Shown in pieces: positions 32,120 through 44,062 of a stretch of DNA of 64,000 nucleotides. The DNA comes from Tomocerus qinae (taxonomy: Eukaryota; Arthropoda; Collembola; Entomobryomorpha; Tomoceridae): the NCBI GenBank assembly GCA_020055645.1, contig CM034547.1:69784884-69848883 (forward strand). Direction: 5' to 3'. Made by a program: the position numbers and the translations under genes. Every line of letters begins with the position of its first letter. The first letter of the stretch is position 1. The notes beneath the pieces are model-generated. The model was not told where the DNA came from. It did not search any database and saw nothing but the letters and a program-made list of their open reading frames with translations.

Positions 32120-34910
32120 TCTGATTTGAAGGCCGAGGATACGATAAATTCCCAATAAACCATGTCTTACGTTTCACAAAAGTGTAAATACTTAGCTAGT
32201 GCTTCGTTATTGGAGTAGTGCTATTATTGTAGTGGTAGTTAGAAATTGGTGCCATCGCAGCGATATCGTAAGTAAAATATCCTGCTAGCGTTAGCGTTCC
32301 ATTAGTAGAAGGCCAAAAAGTAAAAGTAACGCAATGTGTTTAAATGTGCCTTGTCTTAGCAAAATGAATGTCAACTCGTAAGAAAGCATCTAAACATAAA
32401 TGTTGTTACCGATGTACAATGTACCTGAGAGATGCAGTGTATTTTCAGTCTCTAACTAACAAGACATAACCTTTCCCAATTCAGTTCATTCTAAAACTGT
32501 TCCTTCAGTTCAAATGTTACCTTTTAGGTACTCGTTTATTACCCATTTTATATGTAAAGCCTTCTTTCCTTCTGTTTTAGCGTAGGCATTAGCGTCAGTG
32601 TCAACTAATTGATAAAGTGTTTGTCAGTTCTGCTGAACTGGTTGTAAGGAATGGAGGCGTCCCGTAGAACAGAGGAGGGCGTGAAATGAAATGAGCCTGA
32701 CGTAACAAATTGTCTTTTTTGAGTCGATCCGGGTTTATATTTTCTTGCCAATATTTTTATTGTACGAGTACTCACACAACTACCCGTAACTAGTTTACTG
32801 TACAATGAGTGCATCCTATTTTGTGTATTCAAGCTATTTTTATCTGAAGAAGCGTCTATGTCTATGGTTGGCAGAAGAATCGCGGTGGTTTTATTTGTTA
32901 AGTACATCTGCGTATCAAATATTTGTATAATCCATTAGGACTCTACTCCTATTCTGGAAAGTGCGCACTTTGAAAGTTTAGTGCAGCCTGTAAACCCCAT
33001 TTTTGATTTTTAACTACAATGCTGGCAGTTGTAGGTTTTACTTTTGAAGCTTTAAATAATTTTACAACATGAGCTACAGACGTACTCCTCTGTCAACTGA
33101 CTCTATAAGGCTGTTTCACCGGGCTTCTGTTCCAATTAAGGGATCATCAGATACATATTATCTATGTGTATTGTATATCTATCTATATTTACTTAGGTTA
33201 GTAACGTAATCAAATGCCACGCACTTGTTGCTCGTAGATGTAGATGTGTAGAGAAATGTGCTAGAGTATAGTCTTAAATGTTCCTATTTTTAAGTAGAAA
33301 GCAATTGGGTGCTAGTTATGATTAATGCAAGATGAATAACTACATTTATATCAATTTATGTCCTATAAAATATTAAATATTATTTGCATATGTACTACTA
33401 GAATGTTACATACAGTTATGCTACCCCTTCAGGATTAGGCTAGTAGAGTGTAAATAGTTGCAGTTCAGTATACAGTGTGCTGAAACTATGTTTTGGGATA
33501 TAAATTGATTTGAATTATTTTATTCTAATATGAGAATGATAATAGATTGATGACAAAAATGTATACTGATGTATGGTAGGTATGTATTTACTCGTATCAC
33601 GTGTATTCTGTTATAATTAGCATATATAGTAGACCATTTTAGTGTGACATTAGATTACGGATCGTGAGAATTCAAAATAATGAAAACAAAAATCAAATAT
33701 GTCGACTGTATGCGAATTTCCTACTGTTAGCAAATTAAATCAATCCTATTTACGCGTAACACAATCCACATTATTGTGACATATTGGTAAATCATAGTAG
33801 TGTATTAAAAATTAAAATGTATACAGAAACATGTAAACCATGCTTTTAAAATATTCATTATATTATTATGTTCTTTGTTAATTATATGTAACCAGAATAT
33901 TATTGTTGTTGATCGTTGGGTAATAGAGTAGTTATTAGAAGTAAGTGGTACTTTTGGATCGTTCGTGACCATCATTTCAACCAATTAATTGCAGTAAATA
34001 TATAATTTGTCGGAATGCATGGTTTGTCCATACATTTTGACTAAGCTATAGTCCATCGAAGACCATCATCGGTTCAATTCTTTGTCTGCGTTGCAATTAT
34101 GGTATTTTACAAAATTACAAAATCCAAAAAATGGAAATACTTAAATATATATTGCATCGGTTGACAGTTGAAGTGAGACAATAAAAGTGGAAATTAATCA
34201 TAAGTTAAAAGTTAATGTGATATATCAATAAATCATAACAATAATAAAGTGAATACGTTATAAATGGTTATTTAACTATATTTTACAACCTACTGCTTTA
34301 TTCAATGTTTATTGCAAATCTAAAGTCTAATTATAATAAAAAGGCATGCCAAAAAGATTTTTGGTGAACAGAGCGTTAAGCTGGCAATGTAATTTTATTA
34401 TTCGTCGTATATTTATTAATTTTAATTATTTTCACTAATGTTTTCACATATCTATTTTCCACAGGCACACATTTGGTAGACCATGTTAGTAATAAATCGT
34501 ATTGAGTGATACAATGCTAGATATGAATACTGACAATGCTGCCAGCAAAACAACGAATGTTTTGTTTTACATCCAATTTAGCAATGAGGATTGGTTAGCA
34601 GTGGCCATGAAAAAGAATAGAATACCTGTGATTGGACTCGTTAGCTGGAAACTCAGAATAATAATATGGGCTATGAGACAATAAAATAAATAAGAATTTT
34701 TACATTTTGGTCATTCTGTAGTAGTTTTATATGTTATTTATCAATCTTTTCGGCTCTCTAATAATATGCGATCATTCATCACTGAAGCATTTTGAAAAAT
34801 TATGGAAGATAGTTTCACAAATAAGTATATTGTACATAAATCTTGTCTGTAACATTGTACCCTTTTGTGCCATTATTAAATTCTCTAATAGAATATTATA
34901 GTATATAGTT
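32120..34910. other. 3' flank and spacer after alanine aminotransferase copy 1
   Basis: A canonical AATAAA at 32154-32159, only 35 bases after the stop, is a good candidate polyadenylation signal. The rest is AT-rich with no recognised gene or repeat; short frames such as 32605-32907 (minus) show no known domain. Confidence 0.45.
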
Positions 34911-35740
34911 GTCTTCTCCCGAGAAAGAAGGGCCTTTGGGTTGCTATGATCGTGCCAAAAAATTTATTAACTGATATAAAGGAGTGTTCATAAATATTTG
35001 CTACAATAATCTGTGACTACCGCTTGAATAACTAGTGTTTGGTACCGTTTAAAACTTCAAAATGAATCTGCAGCTTTCTTTTCGTCGTATATGATATGAA
35101 CTTAACAACGAAATTATTAATACATATGAAACAGTTATATGAACTAAATTAGTGGCAATTTAGAAAACAAGTACCAAAATGTCTGATTGATCATTATCAA
35201 TGGTTACAAATCGGTGGCAAGTTAAGGTAGAAAGGCCGTTACGGAGGTAGGATGAAATCGATCAGGGCATGAAAAACCCATGGGTTTTCCTTTTGGTGAG
35301 GTAAAACCCAAAAACCCGGGTTTTTGAGTTGGGTTTGTTTTGGCCTTGACACCAGCATATTGGCTTGTTGAACGATTTCTTGGAATTTTCTTCTTGGAAA
35401 GCCAGGAAGATTTCAAGGTACATCATTCGAAATTAATTTTTCGAAATTTTATTCATATCGTCTAAAAATTATCATTTCGACCTTTTCTGTGCACACTGGT
35501 CTGAAAATTAAATTGGCGAAGTTTTATGCACATTGTGAGTTGAAAACTAAAGTTTCGAAGTTTTATGCATACTGGGTTCCAAAAATTTAAATTTCGAATG
35601 TTAGTGCATATTGCGGTAAAAAAATTAAAATTTTTGCTTGCTAAGTTCCATAAATTAAAATTTCGACTTTCGTTGAGCACACTGGTCTGTTAATTAAAAC
35701 TTCGAATTTTGTGCATATTGTGGCCCAAAATTTAAATTTG

Positions 35741-35934
35741 TGAAGTTTAACAAAATGATTGAATGTTTCCTTGACTTCGCCCCAAGGGTAAGGTGACGAC
35801 GTGCTACAGAAAACTGCTTTCCGCCAACCAATATTTTTATTCGGGAAAATGGTTGGGAAAAATCAGCGTTCTGAAGCACGTCGTCTGACTGAAGGAGAAG
35901 CCATGGAAACATTCAAATCTCCTTGAAGTTTAGT
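35741..35934. mobile_element. Small MITE inside the left arm of the 2.7-kb palindrome
   Basis: The body is about 35750-35925. Direct repeats TGAAGTTTA at 35741-35749 and 35926-35934 are identical. The ends pair (GATTGAATGTTTCC with GGAAACATTCAAATC), as do inner blocks (GACGTGCTACAGAA with TTCTGAAGCACGTC). It is absent from the opposite arm, so it inserted after the large palindrome formed. Confidence 0.75.
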
Positions 35935-36060
35935 GTACAATGTGGTCTGACAAATTTGTTTGTCCACAAAATTTAGAAAATTTAAATTTTGGGTCACAAT
36001 ATGCACAAAACTTCGAAATTTAAATTTTCAGACCTGTAGTCAAAATTAATTTTCAGAGCA

Positions 36061-36175
36061 ATGTTCGCGAAGAAAGTCAAAATTTTAATTTTCAGAGCAA
36101 TGTTTGCGAAGAAAGTCAAAATTTTAATTTTCAGAGCAATGTTCGCGAAGAAAGTCGAAATTAATTTTCAGGCCA
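36061..36175 (+). repeat. 39-bp tandem repeat, three copies
   Basis: Unit ATGTTCGCGAAGAAAGTCAA plus AATTTTAATTTTCAGAGCA, repeated three times. Because 39 is a multiple of three the frame stays open across it, which creates a spurious short protein. Confidence 0.85.
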
Positions 36176-37969
36176 GTGTGCATACTGTCGTAACCATTAG
36201 TTCTGACAGTGATTCAAATTCTGACTACATTTTTGCCCTATCTGATTGGTCCAAATTTTTTAAAATTAGCCAATGAAATTGCAGATTTCATTTACATAAA
36301 TCTATATGATTTCCAAAATGCATTTTAAGGGGTAGAATTTAATGAAGCAAATACCGTGAATAGCGAATATTATCCTTTCAGGATAAAGAAATGAACATTG
36401 GGATGAATACTAAATCCTATAATCTCATTGCAACCTCATTCGCATGAACATAGTTGAGTAGTTGGAAGTATTTGTGAACTAAAACTTTGGATTGGAATAA
36501 GTCATATTTATTATACATTATCAGAAATTATTTGGAATATTCAAATAAAACATTTTATGCCTTAAAACGTACTATCTTTCGTATCTCGGTTCTCTGTTTA
36601 CGAAGGCTATACCTTCCAAATCATTTCTGACAATGTATAACAAATAAGACTTATTCCAAAGTTTTAATTCACGAATATTTCCAACAACTCAACAATGTTC
36701 ATGCGAATGAGGTTTGCAATGAGATTCGGATTTAGCATTCATCCCAATATTCATTTATTTATCATGAGTGCACAATGTTTGCTATTGACGGTGTTTGCTT
36801 CATTAAATTCTACCCCTTAAAATGCAATTTGGAAATCATATAGATTTATGTAAATGAAATCTGCAATTTCATTGGCTAATTTCAAAAAATTGGACCAATC
36901 AGAGAGGGCAAAAATGTAGTCAGAATTTGAATCACTGTCAGAACTAATAGTTACGACAGTAGTAGAAAAAGTCGAAATTTTAATTTTTAGACGATATGCA
37001 TAAAACTTCGAAATTTACCGAGTGATGTAACTTGAAAACTTTCTGGCTTTCCACGATTTCTTGGAAGTCGGGCCACAAACCAATATGCTGGTGTCAAGGC
37101 GAGTGAAATCGTAGTCGAAATTTTAATTTTCAGGCCAGTGTGAACAGTAAAAGGCGAAGTTGTAATTTCTAGACCATTATGTGCGCAAAACGTCGAAATT
37201 TTAATTTTTGGACCCCTCTTCCTAAATATTTGAAAATTTTAATTTCAGACCACTATGCGAAATTACGTAACGCCTAACTGTGCATTTCGACCGTCATCTT
37301 TGGCTTTTTTAGGTGGCCTGCCGTCGATATGTAAGGCGCTCCAAAGTTTCTTTCGCTTTTCCTTGGAGCATTTTTAGTTAGATCTAAATGCTGTCTAATT
37401 CCACCTATTTTTAGTTTTAAAACCTGGTAACTTGAAACTTTTAAATCCGTCTGAACCATATAACTAAAGTTGAAAATAGGTAATACAAAAATTAACCGAA
37501 ATCAGTAATAACATTGTGAGCTTGCAGTTAGAAATATTTCGTCTGCGTAATTTTTGTAAGCACCAATGACCTTTCATATTTAGTTGTCACGGGCATCAAA
37601 ATCCAAGGGCCCTTCTTTCTCGGGAGAAGACAGTTATTTGTTGTTGCTCCTTCATGCTTTGTGAAGGATATAGGGTATCTCATTTTATTATCTTTCTTAT
37701 TATGCAGAGCAGACTATAGAAGAGGAAGAGACACAGCACTTCCTTATTCTCATCTCTCTGTATGTATTATGTAGTCTAGTCTAGTCCTAGCCGTATGTAG
37801 TGTGAAGTGTAGACAGGGCCGGTAAGGTTTTCATGATGCCCGGGCAAACGCTATTTTGATGCCCCCTTTTACTAACTTTAATGTCATTTCAGATTTTAAG
37901 AACAGAATTTTTTGTTGCACAAAATATGTTAAAATAGGGTAGTAATAGAAAGACGCGAATGTTTAGACT

Positions 37970-38400
37970 ATTTGGGTTGAAACTGTTTGGAAACAGTTTG
38001 GATTGACACGTAGAGTTGAGACGGTTTCGATTAAAACGGGTTGGATTGAGACGGATTTGATTATAACGGGTTGGATTGAGACAGTTTTGATTAAAACGGG
38101 TTGGATTGAGACAGTTTTGATTTAACACGGTTTGAGTTTTTTAACAAGGTTTGGATGGAAAAGGTTTGAAAGCAGTTTAGGTTGAGACGGTATTTTAGAA
38201 GTCGATTTCAAAGGGGGCAATCACTTCATATACTCAAATGGATAAGGCATATTCGCGCGTAGCGCGAAAAATTTTGGCTTATTTTTTCTAAAATAAATCA
38301 AAAATAGCCTAAAAATCTCCTAAAAATGCGCGAAGCGCGAATTTTTTTGGTATTCTGAGAAAAAATGTTACTTTTCCAAGGTTGTATTGAGGGGGGCATG
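37970..38400. repeat. 30-bp tandem repeat followed by a CG-palindrome repeat copy
   Basis: At 37975-38180 the unit GGTTGGATTGAGACAGTTTT / GATTAAAACG recurs. At about 38190-38400 lies the best copy of the CG-palindrome family, with TTCGCGCGTAGCGCGAA and GCGCGAAGCGCGAA. Confidence 0.75.
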
Positions 38401-40596
38401 CCAGCAAATTATTTTTTTCGTGCATTTTGCTGCCCTCAGGAGCTTGATGCCCGGTGCGGTCGCCCCTGTTGCCCCCCCAATTCCCCGGCCCTGAGTGTAG
38501 AAGACAAGACATGCAATGTTTGCAATGATGCAATGCAATGTAAATATACACGAACGTGAACATGAAGATCAAATACATATCTCTAGTTAGTCAGTGTCAG
38601 TATAGCAGAACAGAAGTTGTTGGATTGTTTTGCACTCACGTTTGCACTCTTCTGGCTCCTGATTCTGATTCTTCTGTTGATCATATGATCGAGATCTAAT
38701 TCTCCTATACATATAAGCCTCTACGACTCTACTTTTCTTGTCCTGCTATCCTTTATGTGAATAAATAAAAGTATTACAAAAACAACACAAATATTGTATA
38801 TTGATCCGGAGGGACAATGAAGTGTTCCAAGAATTTTGTCCTCTGTTCTTCCTGGGAACATTTTGATAATAAATATTAGGTATATTAATAACATCTACAT
38901 AATATTTTATTTGTACACAAAGAATAGACACATAGACAGAAATCACCATTACAGAGTACTCACAAAAACTGGAAATTAATTTTTGATTTAATGCAATTGT
39001 TCAATTCAATTACAAATATATTACAATTTCCATGATACTTGTACAAAAGTAAAACTAAACAATTTAGTCCTGCATGATACAAGATATACATGACATAAGA
39101 TATTACATGTAGTATTTTTTAATTCTAACTCTCAACTTTTGATACCCATTAACCATTCTTAAGCCATTGACCATTTATTATATTGTCAGCAATAAAATAT
39201 TGTGTCACATATTATTCTTTTATGTAATTTAGTTACAATGAATTTTCCTTTTGGTGGATTTTATAGGATATTCTTTTTGAATGAGGCAGTTGGATTGGAT
39301 AGCAAAATCAAGGCTGATTTCTCTTTTAGACAAACCACTGGCAACAAATGGTTATGATAATGAGTCAGAGTTTGAATATGGAACAAATGTAGCAAAGAAC
39401 AAGTTCAATTTTTTTCGTTTCGTATCGTTGAGTTGAGTCTATTTGTCTCTCTGCCTATTTCAACTTTAAGCAGTGCTCCATTCCTCAAACTCCTCTTTCA
39501 GATGTTAAGGAAATGTTTTTCAAGTGCCATCCGTAAATAACTTTATCAAGTTTTAGTTTAACCGGCCACAAAAAGTTTGTTCTGTATAGTTTCTTGAGTT
39601 TGCTCACTGTCTGTCAGTTCTGTCTTTGAAGTAATGGGTTCCTTACAGCAATGCACGTCAAAACAAACTCCAACCTATAAGATATTACTACAAATGCCAG
39701 GATTTAAATCCAGGTGATGGAATATTTATGTATTTCTATGAATAATAATAGATGCTTGATGCTTGGCCAATGTAGACTAATTAATTAATTAGCCTAATAA
39801 ACCAATTAAAATCAGCACCGTTGACCATAATGATCATGTTTTTATAGATGATTTACATATTTATATCATATCAAAAAATAACTTGCATTAATCTTTCTAC
39901 ATACCAAAATAATGTGAAGTGAAGTAGCATGGGTATGATATTGCATGTATGTATGTATGTAAAAATAAAAGAATATTAATATTACATACTTCCTAGCTAA
40001 CGTAATTATAAAGACTAAAAATAACATTATTACGTCGTAACGTTCTTTAGGAATTTTGCAAATTTAAGGCTTTATTTGGGTGCCTATACAGTCAACAACG
40101 GTTGATATACTTATAGGTTCATTAATCTACTTACAAAACACTACACAGTAAATTATTTACTTACACACATATACCCGGTGTACACGTTTTCATCATTTAA
40201 ATTATTAATTATTACATACTTAATATAGCGTATAGCTTTGATCTTTGAGTAGTGTCACGTGTTGATGTATATTTATGTATAACAATCAAAACATTTACAC
40301 ATATATTATTATGATTGAAGTTGTAATTATTGAGTATATATAAGACATAACATTATAATGTGTATTGTAGTTTTGTATTTCGGCTTGGTACTATTATAGT
40401 TAAAAGTTGTACCTTTTCATAATAATATATATATATTAGGATGACAACAAATACACATTAGTATTGTGCGACTTAGTCTCAGTTTCGTTGATACAATTAA
40501 AGAAGTGAAGATATTTGAGAAGAAATGAATTACAATAAATGCATGCAACTACGAATACATTAATACGCATTTATAGTTATGCGAAGAAACTACCGG
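38401..40596. other. Gene-free spacer, including the probable cornichon 3' untranslated region
   Basis: AT-rich, with simple repeats (for example TGTA/TATG runs near 39945-39960). No coding signal recognised. Confidence 0.4.
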
Positions 40597-41475
40597 TTAA
40601 TAAGTAATTAGAGAATAAATCATTGCATAAAGGTAATAGAAGAAAGATAAGAGGTAGAACGCCAACTTGATCCATCCTTCTCTTTGACATTTATTAAGAA
40701 TATCCGTGTTCATTATTGATGTAGGATCATAGATTCCCACACCTGACATAACTGGTCGCGTTCTGTACCTGAAATTGTTATTGAAAACTTAAAAATACAG
40801 CTAATAACAGTAATAAACTCTAATATTATCAACTATAGTTTATAGTTCATGCTCATAGTATGGATTATTTGTTCATGTAATACTAAGTTTCAAAAGTCCT
40901 TCGATTGTAAAATATAGTATTTCGTCATTTGAAATGCTTGTGTTGACTAATTGACTATTTACTTGAATTACCTGTTTATGTGGTACGCAATTAGAGGAAT
41001 GTTCAGAACCAGAGAAAACCATTCGCCACTGAATACGAAGAGTATATTGAAAAACAGATGAAGTCCGTATTCCGGAAGAACCAGCTAAAAATATAAAATA
41101 AAGCAATTCAATTTAATGAGGGAAGAGAGAAAAAAGAGGCGTTGCTTAAACGCTTAAATTTGTTGTAAAGATAGTTTATTTAATAATTTTGTAATAAATT
41201 AGAGCTAAATATTGAAAACATAAAACTTACAGGATTTAGGGAACTGCATTGCTCTATAGGATTTTTATAGTCCGTTTTCAATTCATCGAATGCTATTATC
41301 TGAAAACGGCCAAAATAGTATTAATACAAACGATTTTCGGCTGTTTTATGTATGAATGAAGGAGAGAAGAATAAAAACATGATGAAATTCTTACGTGAAA
41401 GATAGCGAAGAAGATTAAGAAGGCGTCGATGATAAGAGCTAGAATATAATTAAATGCCGCAAAAGTAAATGCCAT
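40597..41475 (-). CDS. CNIH1: Cornichon, ER cargo receptor
   Basis: Four exons on the minus strand: 41475-41395, 41299-41231, 41084-40972 and 40768-40597, totalling 435 nt (144 aa), the exact length usual for the family. It opens MAFTFAAFNYILALII (first membrane segment), continues IIAFDELKTDYKNPI, the hallmark cornichon stretch, then LVLPEYGLHLFFNILFVF, RPVMSGVGIYDPTSIMN, and ends KLAFYLLSFFYYLYAM. Cornichon proteins sit in the ER and early Golgi and load transmembrane growth factors (TGF-alpha-like ligands) and receptors into COPII vesicles. Spacing, phases and residues are all normal. The sequence groups with CNIH1/4-type rather than the longer AMPA-receptor CNIH2/3, because it lacks their extra internal segment. 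Confidence 0.95.
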
Positions 41476-42357
41476 AATAATGAGCTAAGATTCTACTTTA
41501 CTAATAAAACTAAAATAATTTACAGCTTGCACTTATTTTCCCAGAGAAGTTTTTAATTGCGTTAAAGGATCCTCCCTTACGCACTACTATTTTTATTGTT
41601 ATTCTATTGTTTGTGCTGAAAAGTTCAGGATTGAAAATTCCGTGTCCAATAAAATCCCAATTACGCTATATTTGAATTGTGGCGGAGTGCATGGAGGTAC
41701 AAAGACATTGGCTGTTTTTTTTGGACACGGAAAATTGTTTACTCGGCTGACTCGGCCCTAATGGAAAGAGTCAAAGTCCATTTTCATTGTGCCCCTCGCC
41801 TCGTGAATTTCTTTCGTTGCCTGCTGACTCTTTTGAGTTGATGACGATGAGATTTTGTGGTGCTGCTGACTGAACGACCGAAGCAAATAATATTAATTAT
41901 TAACTATCTACTAACACTAACTAATAATATTACACAATGTAAAATACACTCCCGTTCCCGTTATATTACGGTTCATGAATTTCAAGAGCTACGATAGCTT
42001 TGCACTCCATTATATTTTATCGATTTTATCCTCTTTTATTGATGATAATAGAAACCTTTCCTTAGTACTGCCTAATTGTCAAAAGGTATCTGCCTCTGCC
42101 TGTATGCATTGTGCATACCCTTTTACAATGAATTTTGTTATGTTGTGATTTATCATTTATATTTTAAGTATATGTAATGCTTCCATTTAATTTGAATTGA
42201 ATACCATAAAGAAGAGTAAAGAATAAGCACAGTGTACAAAATTTACCAATTTTTAGGCTTTTTTACCATCACAGTGGTAAAAATGCACTTAACGGTAAAA
42301 ATACATTTAAGGGTAAAAATGGTAAACTTTACGATTGATGAGTCAGATTAGTACATA

Positions 42358-43184
42358 GGCTGAATTTAGGCAGCGGTACTTTGTTGCCACTGTCCCCGCT
42401 GTCGCCACTGTTGCCGCTAGGGGGTAAGGGGCGTCAGCGGCAACAGCATAAAAGCGAAAACAGTGGCGACACACAAAAACCACAGGTGGCAACAGCGGCG
42501 ACACGCAAAATCCACTAGCGGCAACAGCGGCGACACAGCTAAAACCACTAGCGGCAACAGAGACACATTAATCTGATTTCCTCTGTTGCCGCTAAACCTA
42601 ATATAAGCCAGTGCACTGCTGCTCTATATTAATATGTCGGTTGAATTTAGACACCGGGATTTCGTTGCCTCAATTGCCCCCTTTGCCCCATGCTTAGTCA
42701 CTTTACCTATTCCTTTAATATGTTGCCTCCCGTCACTATTTTTGCTTCTTTTTTGACCTAACCTAATAAAAAATAAACTGTGACATAAACATGTAACAAA
42801 AATGTAACATGTTTATTTTTAATTAGGTTAGGTCAAAAAAGATGCAAAAATAGTGACGGGAGGCAAACGGAAAAGACGATAGGTTAATTGCCTTAACTTG
42901 GGGCAACGGGGGCAATTGAAGCAACGAGATTCGGCTGCCTAAATTCAGCCAATGTGTCTCTGTTGCCGCTGGTCAGTGCTGCCGATAGTGGTTTTAGCTG
43001 TGTCGCCGCTGTTGCCGCTAGTGGATTTTGCGTGTCGCCGCTGTTGCCGCTAGTGGTTGTACCGTGTCGCCACTATTGCCGCTGTTGCCACTGTCTCCAC
43101 TATTATATTGTTGCCTCTAACTATAACCCCCCAAACCTCCCAGCGGCAACAGTGGCAACAAAGTACCACTGCCTAAATTCAGCC
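42358..43184. repeat. Outer foldback element, GGCTGAATTTAGGC family
   Basis: The left end GGCTGAATTTAGGCAGCGGT is matched by the reverse complement of the right end (GGCTGAATTTAGGCAGTGGT). Arms consist of GGCAACAGCGGCGACAC-type units repeated several times on the left and in inverted form on the right. Flanks share AGTAC but no exact 8-bp duplication is left. A second foldback (42639-42950) sits in its centre. Confidence 0.85.
42631..42958. mobile_element. Inner foldback element inserted in the outer one
   Basis: The body is 42639-42950. Ends GGTTGAATTTAGACACCGGG and the reverse complement of the right end (GGCTGAATTTAGGCAGCCGA) pair, and the centre has GACCTAACCTAAT against ATTAGGTTAGGTC. 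The 8-bp flanks AATATGTC and AATGTGTC differ at one base, consistent with an old target duplication. It is the sister copy of the element at 22565-23032. Confidence 0.8.
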
Positions 43185-44062
43185 AGTACTATACACAAGA
43201 CTTACTAAACTATTGGTTTTAAAACTTTATTTTCTATGAAATATTTCCAATTAGCCCCTTAATTAATCAAATTAATCCTATTTATTTGATTATTCACCGA
43301 ATAAGTTATAAAAGCAATATTAATATAAAGCCATAAGATTAATGCATTTGTTATCCCCAATTTATTTATATGAATGTGGCAATGTAATTGTAATTAATTT
43401 CTCTATCGGCAAATAAAAGGAATGGAATTATAAAAGGCGATTAGTGCCCCCAATTGTTGAATCCAACCCTGATTGAAGAACACTTTTCAAAGTGTCAACA
43501 ATCATCAGCGGCTAAACTATTTCAATCCTTGGCACCGATTCAAAATTCAACACGAAATTTAAATAAAACTATTTTTACCATGTTTACCATTTACCACTAC
43601 TTTTTTGGTGTTGGTATTTAACCACTTACCATTTTGTACACTGAGAATGTAGGCCTAAATGCTCAATTTATGTGTATAGTCAATGTCTACATTGTATTTT
43701 GCAAGCACACAGAAGTCGAAATTTTATCTTAGCATAGCGTGTGTAATGTGTAATGAAATGGCTATAAATAAATTCCTAGTCAAATATCAATACTTAATAA
43801 TTATTAACATATCACAAATTAGAATGAATTTTATTATTGTTATTTGCTTTAGGTTATTTTATAAAAACTTTGCAATTGTTATTTCAATCTGTATTGCTAA
43901 ACTTGCTAAATTGTAAAACGCATTTTTAAATCTGTTAACAGTTGCATTTGCTCTAGCACATACAATTTTGCTACAATATATTATGTTAGTAGAAGAAATG
44001 ATTTGCTTACACAAATTCAAACTAAAAAACTTTGTTTTTCTAGTCGTCTGGCTGGGAAGATA
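43185..44062. other. 5' flank of the TCAIM gene
   Basis: AT-rich. The frame at 43683-43916 has no recognisable domain. Open reading upstream of 44063 continues to 44003, so the true start or a further upstream exon could lie here. Confidence 0.35.

Larger units (their letters stand above)
34911..37631. mobile_element. 2.7-kb multi-tier palindromic (foldback) element
   Basis: Terminal inverted repeats of 29 bp (34911-34939 and 37603-37631) begin GTCTTCTCCCGAGAAAGAAG with one difference. A second tier pairs about 35340-35405 with 37035-37105 (CACCAGCATATTGG against CCAATATGCTGGTG). A third tier pairs 36184-36560 with about 36590-36960 around a centre near 36575. The arms also carry many short repeats around AAATTTCGAAGTTTT and GTGCATATTG. 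No transposase frame was found. It behaves like a large foldback or Polinton-unrelated DNA element of unknown class. A 4-bp AGTT flanks both ends, which is weak evidence for a target duplication. Confidence 0.75.

Noticed and set aside
36061-36276. 71-aa frame with repeated MFAKKVKILIFRA
   Set aside because: Produced by three 39-bp tandem repeats inside the palindromic element.
37889-38128. Minus-strand frame with repeated NCLNPTRFNQ
   Set aside because: It is the translation of a 30-bp tandem repeat.
42954-43208. 84-aa frame rich in Leu/Pro/Ala/Cys
   Set aside because: Lies wholly in the right arm of a foldback element; the apparent composition is the GTTGCCGCT repeat.
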